64,000 nucleotides of DNA from JAKITW01 sp041598875 (GTDB lineage Bacteria > Desulfobacterota > Desulfobulbia > Desulfobulbales > BM004): NCBI GenBank assembly GCA_041598875.1, contig JBFHXP010000002.1:1-64000 (forward strand), in the 5' to 3' direction. Below are positions 17,704-26,926 of the stretch, one piece after another; position 1 is the first letter of the stretch, and each line of letters begins with the position of its first letter. The notes beneath the pieces were generated by a model that had not been told where the DNA came from, did no database searches, and saw only the letters and a list, made by a program, of their open reading frames with translations. The position numbers and the translations under genes were made by a program.

Positions 17704-17732
17704 TTGACAACCGCCACACCCCCCGGTATAGT
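17704..17732 (+). promoter_or_regulatory. tRNA-Gly promoter
   Basis: TTGACA (17704-17709) and TATAGT (17727-17732) are 17 bases apart, a near-consensus sigma-70 promoter ending 29 bases before the tRNA. Confidence 0.85.
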
Positions 17733-17761
17733 CGCCTCGATTTGGAGCTCAGTATAAATGG

Positions 17762-17836
<75 letters not shown>

Positions 17837-17850
17837 TCTTTAGCGCCCCA

Positions 17851-17879
17851 AAAGGTTCGACTTGGTCGAACCTTTTTTT
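17851..17879 (+). terminator. Intrinsic terminator after tRNA-Gly
   Basis: AAAGGTTCGAC pairs with GTCGAACCTTT around a short loop and runs into seven T residues. Confidence 0.88.
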
Positions 17880-17880
17880 G

Positions 17881-17909
17881 TTGACTCTGCGGCTATTTCA
17901 ATTTATAAA
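17881..17909 (+). promoter_or_regulatory. rplM-rpsI promoter
   Basis: TTGACT (17881-17886) and TATAAA (17904-17909) with a 17-base spacer, about 78 bases before the rplM start and right after the tRNA terminator. Confidence 0.78.
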
Positions 17910-17986
17910 GACTCTTTTGCGATCAAAATGCCCCAAGCAGGGCTCTCTGTTACCTGTTTTTGACTGAATTATTGAGGATATTGACC

Positions 17987-18415
17987 ATGAAGACCCACCT
18001 GACTCCGGTCGCTGACATTGAAAAAAACTGGTTTATTGTTGATGCTGAAGGCAAGATCCTCGGCCGTCTTGCTTCTGAAATCGCCACCCGGTTGCGGGGC
18101 AAGCACAAAGCCAACTATTCACCGTTCATGGATGTAGGTGACTTTATTGTTGTGGTCAATGCCGACAAGGTAAAGCTGACAGGGAAAAAACTCACCGACA
18201 AGAAATACTATCACCATACAGGGTACATGGGCGGCCTGAAAACCCAGAGCGCTCAGGAAGTGCTGGACAGCAAACCGGAAGAACTGATCCGGACGGCTGT
18301 AAAGGGCATGCTCCCCAAGAACACCCTGGGCCGCGCCCAACTGAAAAAACTCAAAGTTTATGCTGGCAGCGCCCATCCCCACGAAGCGCAGCAACCCGTC
18401 CAGCTTGACATTTAA
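17987..18415 (+). CDS. rplM: 50S ribosomal protein L13
   Basis: A 142-residue L13 with the signature segments WFIVDAEGKILGRLAS, YSPFMDVGDFIVVVNADK and LPKNTLGRAQLKKLKVY. The ATG at 17987 is chosen because family proteins begin just before this region and GAGGA lies upstream. It forms the conserved pair with rpsI and is driven by the promoter at 17881. Confidence 0.97.
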   Translation: MKTHLTPVADIEKNWFIVDAEGKILGRLASEIATRLRGKHKANYSPFMDVGDFIVVVNADKVKLTGKKLTDKKYYHHTGYMGGLKTQSAQEVLDSKPEELIRTAVKGMLPKNTLGRAQLKKLKVYAGSAHPHEAQQPVQLDI

Positions 18416-18460
18416 TTATTATCGATGCCCACAGGCAAAAGTATATTGGGAGACACGAGA

Positions 18461-18853
18461 ATGGCTGATCAGAGGCACTACGCGACAGGCAAAAGAAAAA
18501 CAGCAGTTGCCCGAGTCTGGGTAAAACCAGGAAAAGGGGAAATTGTTGTCAACAAAAAGTCTGTTGAGGACTACTTCGGTGCAATCTTTGTACGCAACAA
18601 GGTGGAAAGCCCGTTTGTCACCACCGAGACGTCTTCCCAGTTTGACGTAATAGCTACCCTCAGCGGCGGTGGGAAATGCGCCCAGGCCGAGGCCCTGCGC
18701 CATGGCATATCCAAGGCCCTCCTGGAGGTAAACCCCGAATATCGTCTGACCCTGAAAAGAGCAGGTCTGCTGACCCGGGATCCCCGCGCCAAGGAACGGA
18801 AAAAATATGGCCAGCGCAGCGCCAGGGCAAAATTTCAGTTTTCCAAGCGTTAA
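18461..18853 (+). CDS. rpsI: 30S ribosomal protein S9
   Basis: A 130-residue S9: YATGKRKTAVARVWV near the start, the GGGKCAQAEALRHGI core and the basic tail ending FSKR that reaches the ribosomal P site. The ATG at 18461 matches family starts; a longer in-frame start at 18425 lacks support. It follows rplM by 45 bases and is closed by a strong terminator. Confidence 0.97.
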   Translation: MADQRHYATGKRKTAVARVWVKPGKGEIVVNKKSVEDYFGAIFVRNKVESPFVTTETSSQFDVIATLSGGGKCAQAEALRHGISKALLEVNPEYRLTLKRAGLLTRDPRAKERKKYGQRSARAKFQFSKR

Positions 18854-18900
18854 CGGGGAAATACGCCATATCCTTTGCTTTGCATGTCCACGAAGCGTTC

Positions 18901-18945
18901 AGGGGAAGACACGGTACTCATGTGTCTTCCCCTGTTTTATTTTTA
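18901..18945 (+). terminator. Intrinsic terminator after rpsI
   Basis: AGGGGAAGACAC (18901-18912) pairs with GTGTCTTCCCCT (18922-18933) around a 9-base loop, followed by GTTTTATTTTT. Confidence 0.9.
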
Positions 18946-19013
18946 ACTGGAGCAACCAGAAAGTAAAGCGGTTTCATGAGAGCCTTTGCCCCAACACCTA
19001 AGGAGCGGATACC

Positions 19014-20051
19014 ATGATAAAAGTCGGAATAATAGGAGCATCCGGCTACACCGGAGTTGAGCTTGCACGCATTCTTGCCAACCATCCAGGGGTGGAAATT
19101 ACCGTTGTCACATCGCGCCGCCATCAGGGCCTGCCCCTGAGCGCCCTCTATCCCAGCCTCAAGGGAATCGTCGATCTGGCCTGTGTTGACGCTGAAGCGG
19201 GTGCCGTGGCCGGGGCAGCGGATCTTTTTTTTACAGCAGTACCCCACCAGACGGCCATGGCCATTGTCCCAACCCTGCTTGACGCCGGACGCAAGGTGAT
19301 TGACCTGAGCGCCGATTTTCGAATTCACGACAGTTCGGTCTACGAACAGTGGTATCAGCCCCACACCGCTCCTGAACTTCTCGGCGAAGCGGTTTACGGT
19401 CTTCCGGAGCTGCACCGCGCGGAAATCAGAAAGGCCCGGCTGATTGCCAACCCGGGATGCTACCCGACCAGCATTATTCTCGGCCTGGCACCTCTGCTCA
19501 AGGCAGGAGCGATTGATCCCGACACCGTAATCGCCGACTCCAAATCAGGTACTTCCGGCGCCGGCCGGACCGTGCAGCAGTCCACCCTTTTCTGTGAAGT
19601 TGCTGACGGATTCAAGGCATACAAGGTCGCGTCGCACCGGCACACGCCTGAAATTGAGCAGGAACTTGGAAAACTGTGCGGCCGCCCGGTAGCCATCTCG
19701 TTTACCCCGCACCTTGTCCCCATGTCCCGCGGTATCTTCAGCACCATATACGCCTCGCTGAAGAGTTCCCTTTCCAGCGAAGAGGCCACCGCCCTTTTTC
19801 TGGAATACTATAAGGATGAGCCGTTCGTCAGGATCTGCGATCCCGGTACATTACCCGCCACCCCGCATGTCCGGGGCGGCAATTTCTGTGATCTTGCCTG
19901 CAGAGTTGACCACAGAACGGGAAGAATCATTGTCCTCGCCGCCATTGACAATCTGGTCAAGGGTGCAGCCGGCCAGGCAGTCCAGAACATGAATCTTCTT
20001 CTCGGATTACCGGAAAACCAGGGACTGGGCATTGTCCCGCTTTTTCCGTGA
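19014..20051 (+). CDS. argC: N-acetyl-gamma-glutamyl-phosphate reductase
   Basis: A 345-residue ArgC: N-terminal NADP-binding GIIGASGYTGVELAR, catalytic Cys in NPGCYPTS, and the SGTSGAGR and HRHTPEIEQEL motifs. It reduces N-acetyl-glutamyl phosphate in arginine synthesis. A CTAAGGAG ribosome-binding site precedes the ATG. Its stop overlaps the GTG start of truA (GTGA). Confidence 0.96.
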   Translation: MIKVGIIGASGYTGVELARILANHPGVEITVVTSRRHQGLPLSALYPSLKGIVDLACVDAEAGAVAGAADLFFTAVPHQTAMAIVPTLLDAGRKVIDLSADFRIHDSSVYEQWYQPHTAPELLGEAVYGLPELHRAEIRKARLIANPGCYPTSIILGLAPLLKAGAIDPDTVIADSKSGTSGAGRTVQQSTLFCEVADGFKAYKVASHRHTPEIEQELGKLCGRPVAISFTPHLVPMSRGIFSTIYASLKSSLSSEEATALFLEYYKDEPFVRICDPGTLPATPHVRGGNFCDLACRVDHRTGRIIVLAAIDNLVKGAAGQAVQNMNLLLGLPENQGLGIVPLFP

Positions 20052-20812
20052 GCGGATACCGCAATATCCGGTGTGTCATTGCCTTTGACGGCACCCGCTT
20101 TGCCGGATGGCAGAAGCAGCGCACCGGGCTGACCATCCAGGGGCTTCTTGAGGATGCCGTGGCAACCATGACCGGCGAACAGACCGTGGTCCATGGAGCC
20201 GGTCGCACCGATGCCGGGGTTCACGCCCTGGCAATGACCGCCAACTTCCAGACAGCTTCAAATATCCCTTGCACCGGCTTTATGAAGGGTTTAAACAGCA
20301 TATTACCCGATGACATCCGGGTGCTGGAAACATGCGAGGCGCGGGCGGATTTCCATGCCCGCCGCAGCGCCCGGGCAAAGACATATATCTATACGATTAA
20401 CACCAGCCCGGTGCAGATGCCGACCAGCCGGCTCTATGCGGCCCACTTTCCCCGAAAACTTGACGCGCTGGCCATGAAGAATGCGGCGGATCTCCTGGTC
20501 GGGGTCCACGATTTTTCAAGTTTCGAGGCAACCGGCTCCAGGGATCGCACGCAAAAAAAGGGCCGGGGCGCAGTTCGGGAAATCCTCGGTGTTGCCATCA
20601 ACGTAAGCGAAGATGGCCACCTCCATTTTGAAATCACCGGCAATGGTTTTCTCCGGCACATGGTTCGCAACATTGTCGGAACCCTGCTTGAAGTGGGCGA
20701 ACTAAAAAAAACAAAAAATGATTTTGCGCAGATACTCGCTGCGCAGAATCGTGCCAGGGCAGGTCCCACCGCCCCGGCCTGCGGCCTTTTTCTGAAAGAA
20801 GTGCTTTACTGA
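20048..20812 (+). CDS. truA: tRNA pseudouridine(38-40) synthase TruA
   Basis: A 254-residue TruA starting at a GTG that overlaps the argC stop. It has FDGTRFAGWQKQ, the catalytic aspartate in GAGRTDAGVHA, and the C-terminal GNGFLRHMVRNIVGTL. It makes pseudouridine at positions 38-40 of the tRNA anticodon arm. The Arg-rich insert SRDRTQKKGRG is normal for the family. Translational coupling to argC is implied by the four-base overlap. Confidence 0.95.
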   Translation: MSGYRNIRCVIAFDGTRFAGWQKQRTGLTIQGLLEDAVATMTGEQTVVHGAGRTDAGVHALAMTANFQTASNIPCTGFMKGLNSILPDDIRVLETCEARADFHARRSARAKTYIYTINTSPVQMPTSRLYAAHFPRKLDALAMKNAADLLVGVHDFSSFEATGSRDRTQKKGRGAVREILGVAINVSEDGHLHFEITGNGFLRHMVRNIVGTLLEVGELKKTKNDFAQILAAQNRARAGPTAPACGLFLKEVLY

Positions 20813-20874
20813 CGGGCGCCCCGGCGCCCCCGGTAAAGCGAAACTAATAGAATACGATATTCAGGTGAAACCAG

Positions 20875-22083
20875 ATGACCTCTTTTTCTCTCAAAATGGC
20901 GCAAAGGGTTGCCCAGATCAAACCTTCACCCACCCTGGCGGTCAATGCCAAGGCCAAGGCCCTGAAGGCTGCTGGAGCTGATATTCTCAATTTCAGTGTT
21001 GGCGAGCCGGACTTTGACACTCCGCCCCATGTCTGTGAAGCCGGCAAGGCGTCCATTGACGCGGGATTTACCCGATACACCGCTGTCCCAGGCATCCCGG
21101 AGCTTCGTCAGGCAGTTGTCGACCGTCTTGCCGCCGATCGCGGCTGGAGCTACGAGCCCGACCAGGTCCAGGTGTGCTGCGGCGGCAAACATGGCCTCTA
21201 CAACATGGCCCAGGCTCTGATCAACCCGGGCGATGAGGTTCTCATTCCCACCCCGTACTGGGTCTCTTACCCGCCCATTGTTCAGCTGGCAGGGGGAATT
21301 CCCGTACTGGTACCGCTGAGCGAGGAGAATAATTTTGACCTTGACCCGCGGGTGCTTGAGCAGCATGCGAGCCCAAAAACCAAGGCCATTATTCTCAACA
21401 GTCCCTCCAACCCCATTGGATCGGTTTTTTCGGCTTCCGCGCTGGCGGCGGTGGGAAAAATGGCCCTGGAGCGGGGATGGATCATAATCAGCGATGATAT
21501 CTACGACACCATTGTCTATTCCGACAATCCACTGCCCCACATTCTTGACGTAGACCCGCGCCTGAAAGATCAGACCCTCATCTTGAACGGGGTTTCGAAA
21601 TCCTTTGCCATGACCGGGTGGCGCATCGGCTACACCATCGGCCCCCAGGTGATCATTTCCACCATGAACAGAATCCAGAGTCAGTCAACATCCAACGCGA
21701 CATCAGTGGCCCAGAAGGCCGCCCTTGCCGCACTGACCGGCCCTCAGGACTTTCCGGTCATGATGCGGGACGCATTTCTTCCCCGCCGTGATTATTTTGT
21801 CCGCGAACTTTCCTCGATTCCCGGCGTGACCTGTGTCAACCCCCAGGGCGCATTTTATGTCTTCCCCAACATCTCCTCCTATTTTGGCAAAGAATTCAAC
21901 GGCCGGTCGATCACCGGGTCACTTGACCTGGCCGACTATCTTCTTGATGAGGCCCTGATCGCCACGGTACCCGGCATCGCCTTTGGCGCCGACCCCTTTA
22001 TCCGTTTCTCCTTTGCCACCTCCATGGAAACCATTGAGGAAGGGGTCAGGCGCCTGAAAACCGCCCTGGCCAACCTCAAGTAA
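20875..22083 (+). CDS. PLP-dependent aspartate-type aminotransferase (class I)
   Basis: A 402-residue fold-type I aminotransferase of the AspB/AatA group. Seen are NFSVGEPDFDTPPH near the N-terminus, NSPSNPIGS, SDDIYDTI and the PLP-binding lysine in NGVSKSFAMTGWRIGY, plus the C-terminal RFSFATS with the carboxylate-binding Arg. Aspartate-oxoglutarate transamination is most likely, though prephenate/other substrates cannot be excluded. It is 62 bases downstream of truA on the same strand. Confidence 0.88.
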   Translation: MTSFSLKMAQRVAQIKPSPTLAVNAKAKALKAAGADILNFSVGEPDFDTPPHVCEAGKASIDAGFTRYTAVPGIPELRQAVVDRLAADRGWSYEPDQVQVCCGGKHGLYNMAQALINPGDEVLIPTPYWVSYPPIVQLAGGIPVLVPLSEENNFDLDPRVLEQHASPKTKAIILNSPSNPIGSVFSASALAAVGKMALERGWIIISDDIYDTIVYSDNPLPHILDVDPRLKDQTLILNGVSKSFAMTGWRIGYTIGPQVIISTMNRIQSQSTSNATSVAQKAALAALTGPQDFPVMMRDAFLPRRDYFVRELSSIPGVTCVNPQGAFYVFPNISSYFGKEFNGRSITGSLDLADYLLDEALIATVPGIAFGADPFIRFSFATSMETIEEGVRRLKTALANLK

Positions 22084-22130
22084 TCTTACCCGGGCACATT
22101 TTCACAGAAAATCCATCACCACCACACATC

Positions 22131-22186
22131 CGGATCTTTCAGTGCGGCACACGCAAACACGCCGCACTGAAAGATCCGCGCCTTTT
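22131..22186 (+). terminator. Strong hairpin terminator after the aminotransferase gene
   Basis: An 18-bp perfect stem (22131-22148 with 22161-22178; arm core GGATCTTTCAGTGCGGC) encloses a 12-base loop and is followed by a short T-run (CCTTTT). The T-run is weak, but the stem is very stable. Confidence 0.75.
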
Positions 22187-22312
22187 CGCTCCCTCTCTTC
22201 TTTTCCTGACAGTGCCTTGCCAGATCCTGCTATCGAAAAAAGCAGATTTTACCGGCCTTTTTTTCACTGAACTGCCATTCATTTTTTTCATGAATACCCA
22301 TTCAGTATTTGC

Positions 22313-22341
22313 TTGACATCACTGGACGATTGCAGTAAGAC
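22313..22341 (+). promoter_or_regulatory. Possible nuo operon promoter
   Basis: TTGACA (22313-22318) with a weak -10 TAAGAC (22336-22341) after 17 bases, about 54 bases before nuoA and after the terminator hairpin at 22131. The rest of the 311-base gap is AT-rich and non-coding. Confidence 0.45.
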
Positions 22342-22394
22342 TCACCGCGAATGCTATTTGTTCTCCTGCTACCTTTACCGTAAGGAGCCTGACT

Positions 22395-22811
22395 GTGGAA
22401 CAACAACCGCTCTTGGACCACCTCTATGTCGCCGTCTTTTTCCTGGCCGGCCTGGGTTTTGCTATCGGCCCATTCATTATCTCCTTCTTCCTGGCACCCC
22501 GCTCCACCCGCAATGTCAGTAACAGAACCACCCAACTCATCGAGTGCGGTATCGAACCCATCGGAACGGCCTGGGTGCGTTTCGGCATAGTCTATTACCT
22601 TTATGCCCTGATGTTTCTCGCCTTTGATGTTGACGTTCTCTTTCTGTTTCCGGTAGCCGTCGCCTACACCCAGATCGACCCAAGCGTCATCTCGGACACA
22701 CGCGCCTTTGTCGAGATACTGATCTTTGTCGGAATCCTGTCTCTGGCAGTAATTTATGCATGGATTAAGGGAGTGTTTAAGTGGGAAAGGAAAACGTACA
22801 ACCAGCAATAG
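22395..22811 (+). CDS. nuoA: Complex I subunit NuoA
   Basis: A 138-residue membrane subunit with three helices and the conserved CGIEPIGTAWVRFGIVYYLY segment, whose Cys and acidic residue lie at the quinone-channel interface. It starts at GTG with AAGGAG upstream. It is the first gene of a long nuo operon and overlaps nuoB by 31 bases. Confidence 0.95.
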   Translation: MEQQPLLDHLYVAVFFLAGLGFAIGPFIISFFLAPRSTRNVSNRTTQLIECGIEPIGTAWVRFGIVYYLYALMFLAFDVDVLFLFPVAVAYTQIDPSVISDTRAFVEILIFVGILSLAVIYAWIKGVFKWERKTYNQQ

Positions 22812-23278
22812 TCTCATTCGCCCTGCTCGATAAACTGCTTGCCCTGGGCAGGGCAAATTCCCTGTGGCCAATGACCTTTGGCCTGGCCTGCTGCGCCATC
22901 GAAATGATGGCAGCCGGCGCCTCACGGTTCGACCTTGCCCGCTTCGGGGCCGAGGTATTTCGCCCATCTCCCCGTCAATGCGACGTGATGATCGTGGCAG
23001 GGACCATTTCGCACAAAATGGCGCCAGCGGTCAAAACCCTCTACGACCAGATGCCGGAACCCAAGTGGGTTATTGCCATGGGCAACTGCGCCATCTCCGG
23101 CGGGCCGTTCAAATTCGAAGGACAGTATGGCATCGTTGAAGGCGCGGACCAGTTTCTCCCGGTTGATGTCTATATACCTGGATGTCCGCCGCGACCAGAG
23201 GCCCTGATAGAAGGAATCCTGGAACTGGAAGAAAAGATTACCGGGCACCGAAGGTGGCCGAGGGTGGAGGCCGTCTGA
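22781..23278 (+). CDS. nuoB: Complex I subunit NuoB (N2 cluster)
   Basis: A 165-residue hydrophilic subunit with the N2 [4Fe-4S] ligands: the Cys pair in GLACCAIEM, Cys in GNCAISGG and Cys in PGCPPRPE. N2 passes electrons to quinone. It starts at GTG 22781 inside the end of nuoA; starting later would lose family N-terminal sequence (NSLWPMTFGLACC is retained either way). Confidence 0.96.
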   Translation: MGKENVQPAIVSFALLDKLLALGRANSLWPMTFGLACCAIEMMAAGASRFDLARFGAEVFRPSPRQCDVMIVAGTISHKMAPAVKTLYDQMPEPKWVIAMGNCAISGGPFKFEGQYGIVEGADQFLPVDVYIPGCPPRPEALIEGILELEEKITGHRRWPRVEAV

Positions 23279-23279
23279 G

Positions 23280-23813
23280 ATGATCCTGGAACGAACCAAA
23301 TCCGCCCTGGCCGCCATTGAGACCAACTCCATCACAACCACGGATTTTGCTGCCCGGGGATTTCATCTCGAAATCCAGGTTACTCCGGAGCACCTTGCAG
23401 GTGCTGTTGACGTTCTTGACCGTGAAGGCTTTTTTATAGAGGCGATCACCGGCGTCGACCTCCTCACCTTTGCCCCGCCTCCAAAGCCTGCGCCCAAAAA
23501 ACCGGCAGCCGAAGGCGAAGAGAGCCCGCCCGTCGCCCCACCACCCCCGCCCGAGCCTGTGGCGCCGCAGATGGAAGCTGTCTATGACTTCAATCATTTT
23601 GACGAGTTGTGCCGGGTAACGATCCGCGTCCGCGTCCCCCGGGACACACCGGAAATTCCCACCATAAGCTCCATCTTTCCCGGCGCGGACTGGCATGAGC
23701 GCGAGACCCATGACTTCTTTGGGATACAGTTCATCGGCCATCCCTATCTCGAACCGCTGCTGCTTCCTGAAGACGCTGATTTCCATCCTCTACTGAAGGA
23801 TTTCAAAGCATGA
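23280..23813 (+). CDS. nuoC: Complex I subunit NuoC with a proline-rich insert
   Basis: A 177-residue NuoC (30-kDa subunit). The family core is visible: FFIEAITGVDLL, then VTIRVRVPRDTPEIPTISS and the end motif WHERETHDFFGI with PLLLPED. Between them, residues ~65-98 are an insert made mostly of Pro, Ala, Lys and Glu. NuoC is separate from NuoD here, unlike the fused E. coli form. Its stop overlaps the nuoD start (ATGA). Confidence 0.93.
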   Translation: MILERTKSALAAIETNSITTTDFAARGFHLEIQVTPEHLAGAVDVLDREGFFIEAITGVDLLTFAPPPKPAPKKPAAEGEESPPVAPPPPPEPVAPQMEAVYDFNHFDELCRVTIRVRVPRDTPEIPTISSIFPGADWHERETHDFFGIQFIGHPYLEPLLLPEDADFHPLLKDFKA

Positions 23814-24928
23814 GCACCTCAGTCATCAACACCTCCATGGAGACCTTTGAGCTGAACCTCGGCCCGCAGCACCCTGCGACCCACGGCGTGCTCCGGGTGG
23901 TGCTCACCATGGACGGCGAGTATATCGTCAAGGCCGTGCCGGTATTGGGCTACATCCACCGCATGCATGAAAAGATGGGAGAAAACCGCACCTGGGTTCA
24001 GTTCTTTCCCAATACCGGACGCCTCGACTACCTGGGCGCCCTGTCCTACAACCACGGATACGCCCTTACCGTGGAGCGGGCCGCAGGGATCGAGGTGCCA
24101 GAACGCGCTGAGTATATCCGTGTCATCACGGTGGAAATGAACAGGATTGCCAGCCATCTCCTCTGGTTCGGGGCCTTTGTTCTCGACCTGGGCGGCTTTA
24201 CCCCGCTGCTGTTTGCCTTTGACGATCGCGAGCAGATCCTTGATCTTCTTGAATCGGTAACCGGCGCCCGGCTTACCTTCTGCTATTTCCGTTTCGGCGG
24301 TGTCTATAATGATGTGGATGACAGCTTTCTCACCGGATGCACTGACTTCATAAAACGGTTGCGATCGCGGATGCCGATGTACCACGATCTGGTCACCGGC
24401 AACATCATCCTCCGCAAACGGCTTGAAGGCATTGGCGTTCTCTCCAAGGAGATGTGCCGAAAATACGGGGCAACCGGCCCGGTACTGCGCGGATCCGGAG
24501 TTAACTTTGATGTGCGCCGGCATGAGCCCTATTCGATCTACCCTGAACTTGATTTCGACATTCCCGTATATCACGAATGCGATTCCATGGCCCGGTACAT
24601 GGTGCGGATGGATGAGATGGAGCAGAGCATGCGCATTGTCGAGCAGGCAATTGCCAAAATCCCGGATGGGCCGTTTATGGCAGAAAAGGTGCCGAAAATC
24701 ATAAAACCGGAACGGGGGGACTACTACGGTAATGTTGAGGCTGCCCGGGGCTCCTTTGGCATCCGGGTGGTCAGCGATGGAACAAACACCCCCTACCGGC
24801 TGAAACTGCGATCGCCAACATTTTCCAACCTGAGCCTGTTCGGCGAGGCGGCGGAGGGAATGATACTGGCCGATGCCCTCGCCCTGATGGGCAGCCTTGA
24901 TCTGGTTATCCCTGAGATTGATCGGTAA
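23810..24928 (+). CDS. nuoD: Complex I subunit NuoD
   Basis: A 372-residue NuoD (49-kDa, hydrogenase-large-subunit fold). It has NLGPQHPATHGVLR at the N-terminus, where the His-containing loop contributes to quinone binding, and GYIHRMHEKMGENRTW. The C-terminus ends in DLVIPEIDR as in the family, without the Ni-binding cysteines of hydrogenases. It forms the quinone pocket with NuoB. Confidence 0.96.
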   Translation: MSTSVINTSMETFELNLGPQHPATHGVLRVVLTMDGEYIVKAVPVLGYIHRMHEKMGENRTWVQFFPNTGRLDYLGALSYNHGYALTVERAAGIEVPERAEYIRVITVEMNRIASHLLWFGAFVLDLGGFTPLLFAFDDREQILDLLESVTGARLTFCYFRFGGVYNDVDDSFLTGCTDFIKRLRSRMPMYHDLVTGNIILRKRLEGIGVLSKEMCRKYGATGPVLRGSGVNFDVRRHEPYSIYPELDFDIPVYHECDSMARYMVRMDEMEQSMRIVEQAIAKIPDGPFMAEKVPKIIKPERGDYYGNVEAARGSFGIRVVSDGTNTPYRLKLRSPTFSNLSLFGEAAEGMILADALALMGSLDLVIPEIDR

Positions 24929-24939
24929 GGAGTTTCCAT

Positions 24940-25941
24940 ATGACTGCAAACCCACTCATACACCTGCTCATATCCCTGGCTCTGGTTGTCGGCTTCATTG
25001 CCTTCAACGCCGCCTTTCTTGTCTGGCTCGAGCGCAAAGGGGCGGGTCACTTCCAGCGGCGTATCGGTCCCAAGGAAGTAGGGCCATACGGCCTCCTGCA
25101 GACCGTAGTGGACGGTATCAAACTGATGAGCAAACAGCTCTTTGTCCCGGACCACATCGACCCGATTCTTTTCCGGATGGCGCCGCTGCTCATCCTGATC
25201 CCGGCGGTGATGAGCTTTGTGACCATTCCCTTCAGCGATGTGCTGGTTGCCAGGGAGATCAACACCGGCCTGCTCATGGTCTTTGCCTTTGCCTCGGTCA
25301 ACGTACTCGGGCTTCTCATCGGCGGTTGGGGGTCAGCCAATAAATACGCGGTGATCTCCGCGGCCAGGGCCGTGTCCCAGAACGTGGCCTACGAGATCCC
25401 GATGCTGATCACGACCATCACCATCGTCATGATCACCGGCACCCTGAACCTCAACGAAATAGTGGCCCAGCAGGCAGGTGGCTTCTGGAACTGGAATATC
25501 TTTCCGGCAGGAAGAAATTTCCTCCTGATTTTCATCATGCCGATATCGTTCCTGATCTTCTTTATCTGTTCTCTGGCCGAAACCAATCGCGCGCCCTTTG
25601 ACATGGCTGAGGCGGAAAGCGAGCTCATTGCCGGCGCCTATACCGAGTACCCGGGCATGGGCTTCGGGGTCTTCTTCATGGGCGAATACGCCAATATCAT
25701 TATTGGTTGCGCCCTGGCCACCATCCTTTTCCTGGGCGGCTGGCATTGCCCGTTCGGGATATTCCCCGGGGTGCACTGGTTCCTGCTTAAACTCTATCTT
25801 CTCATCTTCACCGTGATCTGGATCCGCTGGACCTACCCGCGGACCACCATTTACGGCCTGTTGAACCTTTCATGGAAGGTGTTGATACCCTTCTCCCTGA
25901 CAATTTTGCTGCTCACCGCCGCATTTATCAAGGTGATGTAA
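24940..25941 (+). CDS. nuoH: Complex I subunit NuoH
   Basis: A 333-residue eight-helix subunit. The family loops WLERKGAGHFQRRIGPKEVGP and AETNRAPFDMAEAESELIAGA are seen, with the acidic E-channel residues linking quinone chemistry to the pumps. It starts 11 bases after nuoD with TAAGGAG upstream. Confidence 0.96.
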   Translation: MTANPLIHLLISLALVVGFIAFNAAFLVWLERKGAGHFQRRIGPKEVGPYGLLQTVVDGIKLMSKQLFVPDHIDPILFRMAPLLILIPAVMSFVTIPFSDVLVAREINTGLLMVFAFASVNVLGLLIGGWGSANKYAVISAARAVSQNVAYEIPMLITTITIVMITGTLNLNEIVAQQAGGFWNWNIFPAGRNFLLIFIMPISFLIFFICSLAETNRAPFDMAEAESELIAGAYTEYPGMGFGVFFMGEYANIIIGCALATILFLGGWHCPFGIFPGVHWFLLKLYLLIFTVIWIRWTYPRTTIYGLLNLSWKVLIPFSLTILLLTAAFIKVM

Positions 25942-25943
25942 TT

Positions 25944-26384
25944 ATGAGCAAATACTGGAGCGACGTACTTGGCGGGACAAAAAGTCTGGCCGTGGGCATG
26001 GGAATTACCATTAAGGCCTTTTTTCAGCCGGTGGTGACCATGCAGTACCCCCATGAGCACATCCCCATGACCCCGCGATTCCGCGGCCACATTGATCTGG
26101 TGGCTGATGAGGAAACCGGAGAGCCCAAATGTATTGTCTGCGGCATGTGCCAGAAGGCCTGCCCCTCGGGATGCATCTCCCTTGAAGGGGAAAAGCCGGA
26201 AGGCTCCAAGAAAAAAATACTTACCTCATACGTTCTTGATTTTACAAAGTGCAGTCTCTGCGGGCTCTGTGTCGAAAGCTGCAAGCCGGCCGCCATTGAT
26301 TTCTCAAGGGAGTATAATCTGGCCGGCACCAGCCGCGAAGCCTATGTGTTCGATCTTCTCAAAAGATTAAAGGAAAAAAGCTGA
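25944..26384 (+). CDS. nuoI: Complex I subunit NuoI (two [4Fe-4S] clusters)
   Basis: A 146-residue ferredoxin-like subunit beginning at the ATG at 25944, two bases after the nuoH stop. Two cluster motifs are present: CIVCGMCQKACPSGC and CSLCGLCVESCKP. In the absence of NuoEFG genes here, this subunit would be the exposed electron entry point, possibly for a ferredoxin or other donor; that is inference. Confidence 0.95.
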   Translation: MSKYWSDVLGGTKSLAVGMGITIKAFFQPVVTMQYPHEHIPMTPRFRGHIDLVADEETGEPKCIVCGMCQKACPSGCISLEGEKPEGSKKKILTSYVLDFTKCSLCGLCVESCKPAAIDFSREYNLAGTSREAYVFDLLKRLKEKS

Positions 26385-26926
26385 TGGTGTCTTTGTATAC
26401 AGCAGAAGGGCTATCGGAATTGGTGTTCCTGGTGGTTATAGCGACCACGGTACTCGGCGCGGTAATCGCCACCAACTCGGCGCGATTGATCCGGGCGGTC
26501 ATGGGGCTAGCCCTCTGTTTCATCGGAGTGGCCGGACTGTACTATTACCTGAACAGCCCCTTTGTCGCCATGATGGAGATACTCATTTATGTCGGCGCTG
26601 TCTGCGTGACCATCGCCTTTGCCATCATGCTCGCCGACCCGGAAACATCCAGTAAAAGAAACCGCGTCAGCATTCTGACCGGCGGGCTGAGCATGGTGGT
26701 CGGCATAGCCTTCTTCTGGGGACTTTCGACCCTTGGGGCAAAGACCCTGTGGAAGGCGGCACCCGCCAAAATAAACAACGGCTCGGTGCTCGAAATCGGC
26801 AAATCGCTGCTCACCACCTACAGCATGGTGTTCGAGCTTATCTCCGTGGTTCTGCTGGTGGCGATTATCGGCGCCCTGGTACTGGCGCGCAGCGGCCGCG
26901 GTCTGGAGGGGAGGAAGATACAATGA
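26384..26926 (+). CDS. nuoJ: Complex I subunit NuoJ
   Basis: A 180-residue, five-helix membrane subunit with the characteristic LNSPFVAMMEILIYVGAV helix. The ATG shares one base with the nuoI stop, and the stop overlaps the nuoK start (ATGA). Confidence 0.94.
   Translation: MVSLYTAEGLSELVFLVVIATTVLGAVIATNSARLIRAVMGLALCFIGVAGLYYYLNSPFVAMMEILIYVGAVCVTIAFAIMLADPETSSKRNRVSILTGGLSMVVGIAFFWGLSTLGAKTLWKAAPAKINNGSVLEIGKSLLTTYSMVFELISVVLLVAIIGALVLARSGRGLEGRKIQ

Noticed and set aside
23819..24955. 378-codon minus-strand frame opposite nuoD
   Set aside because: Antisense to a clearly conserved subunit and with no protein features of its own.
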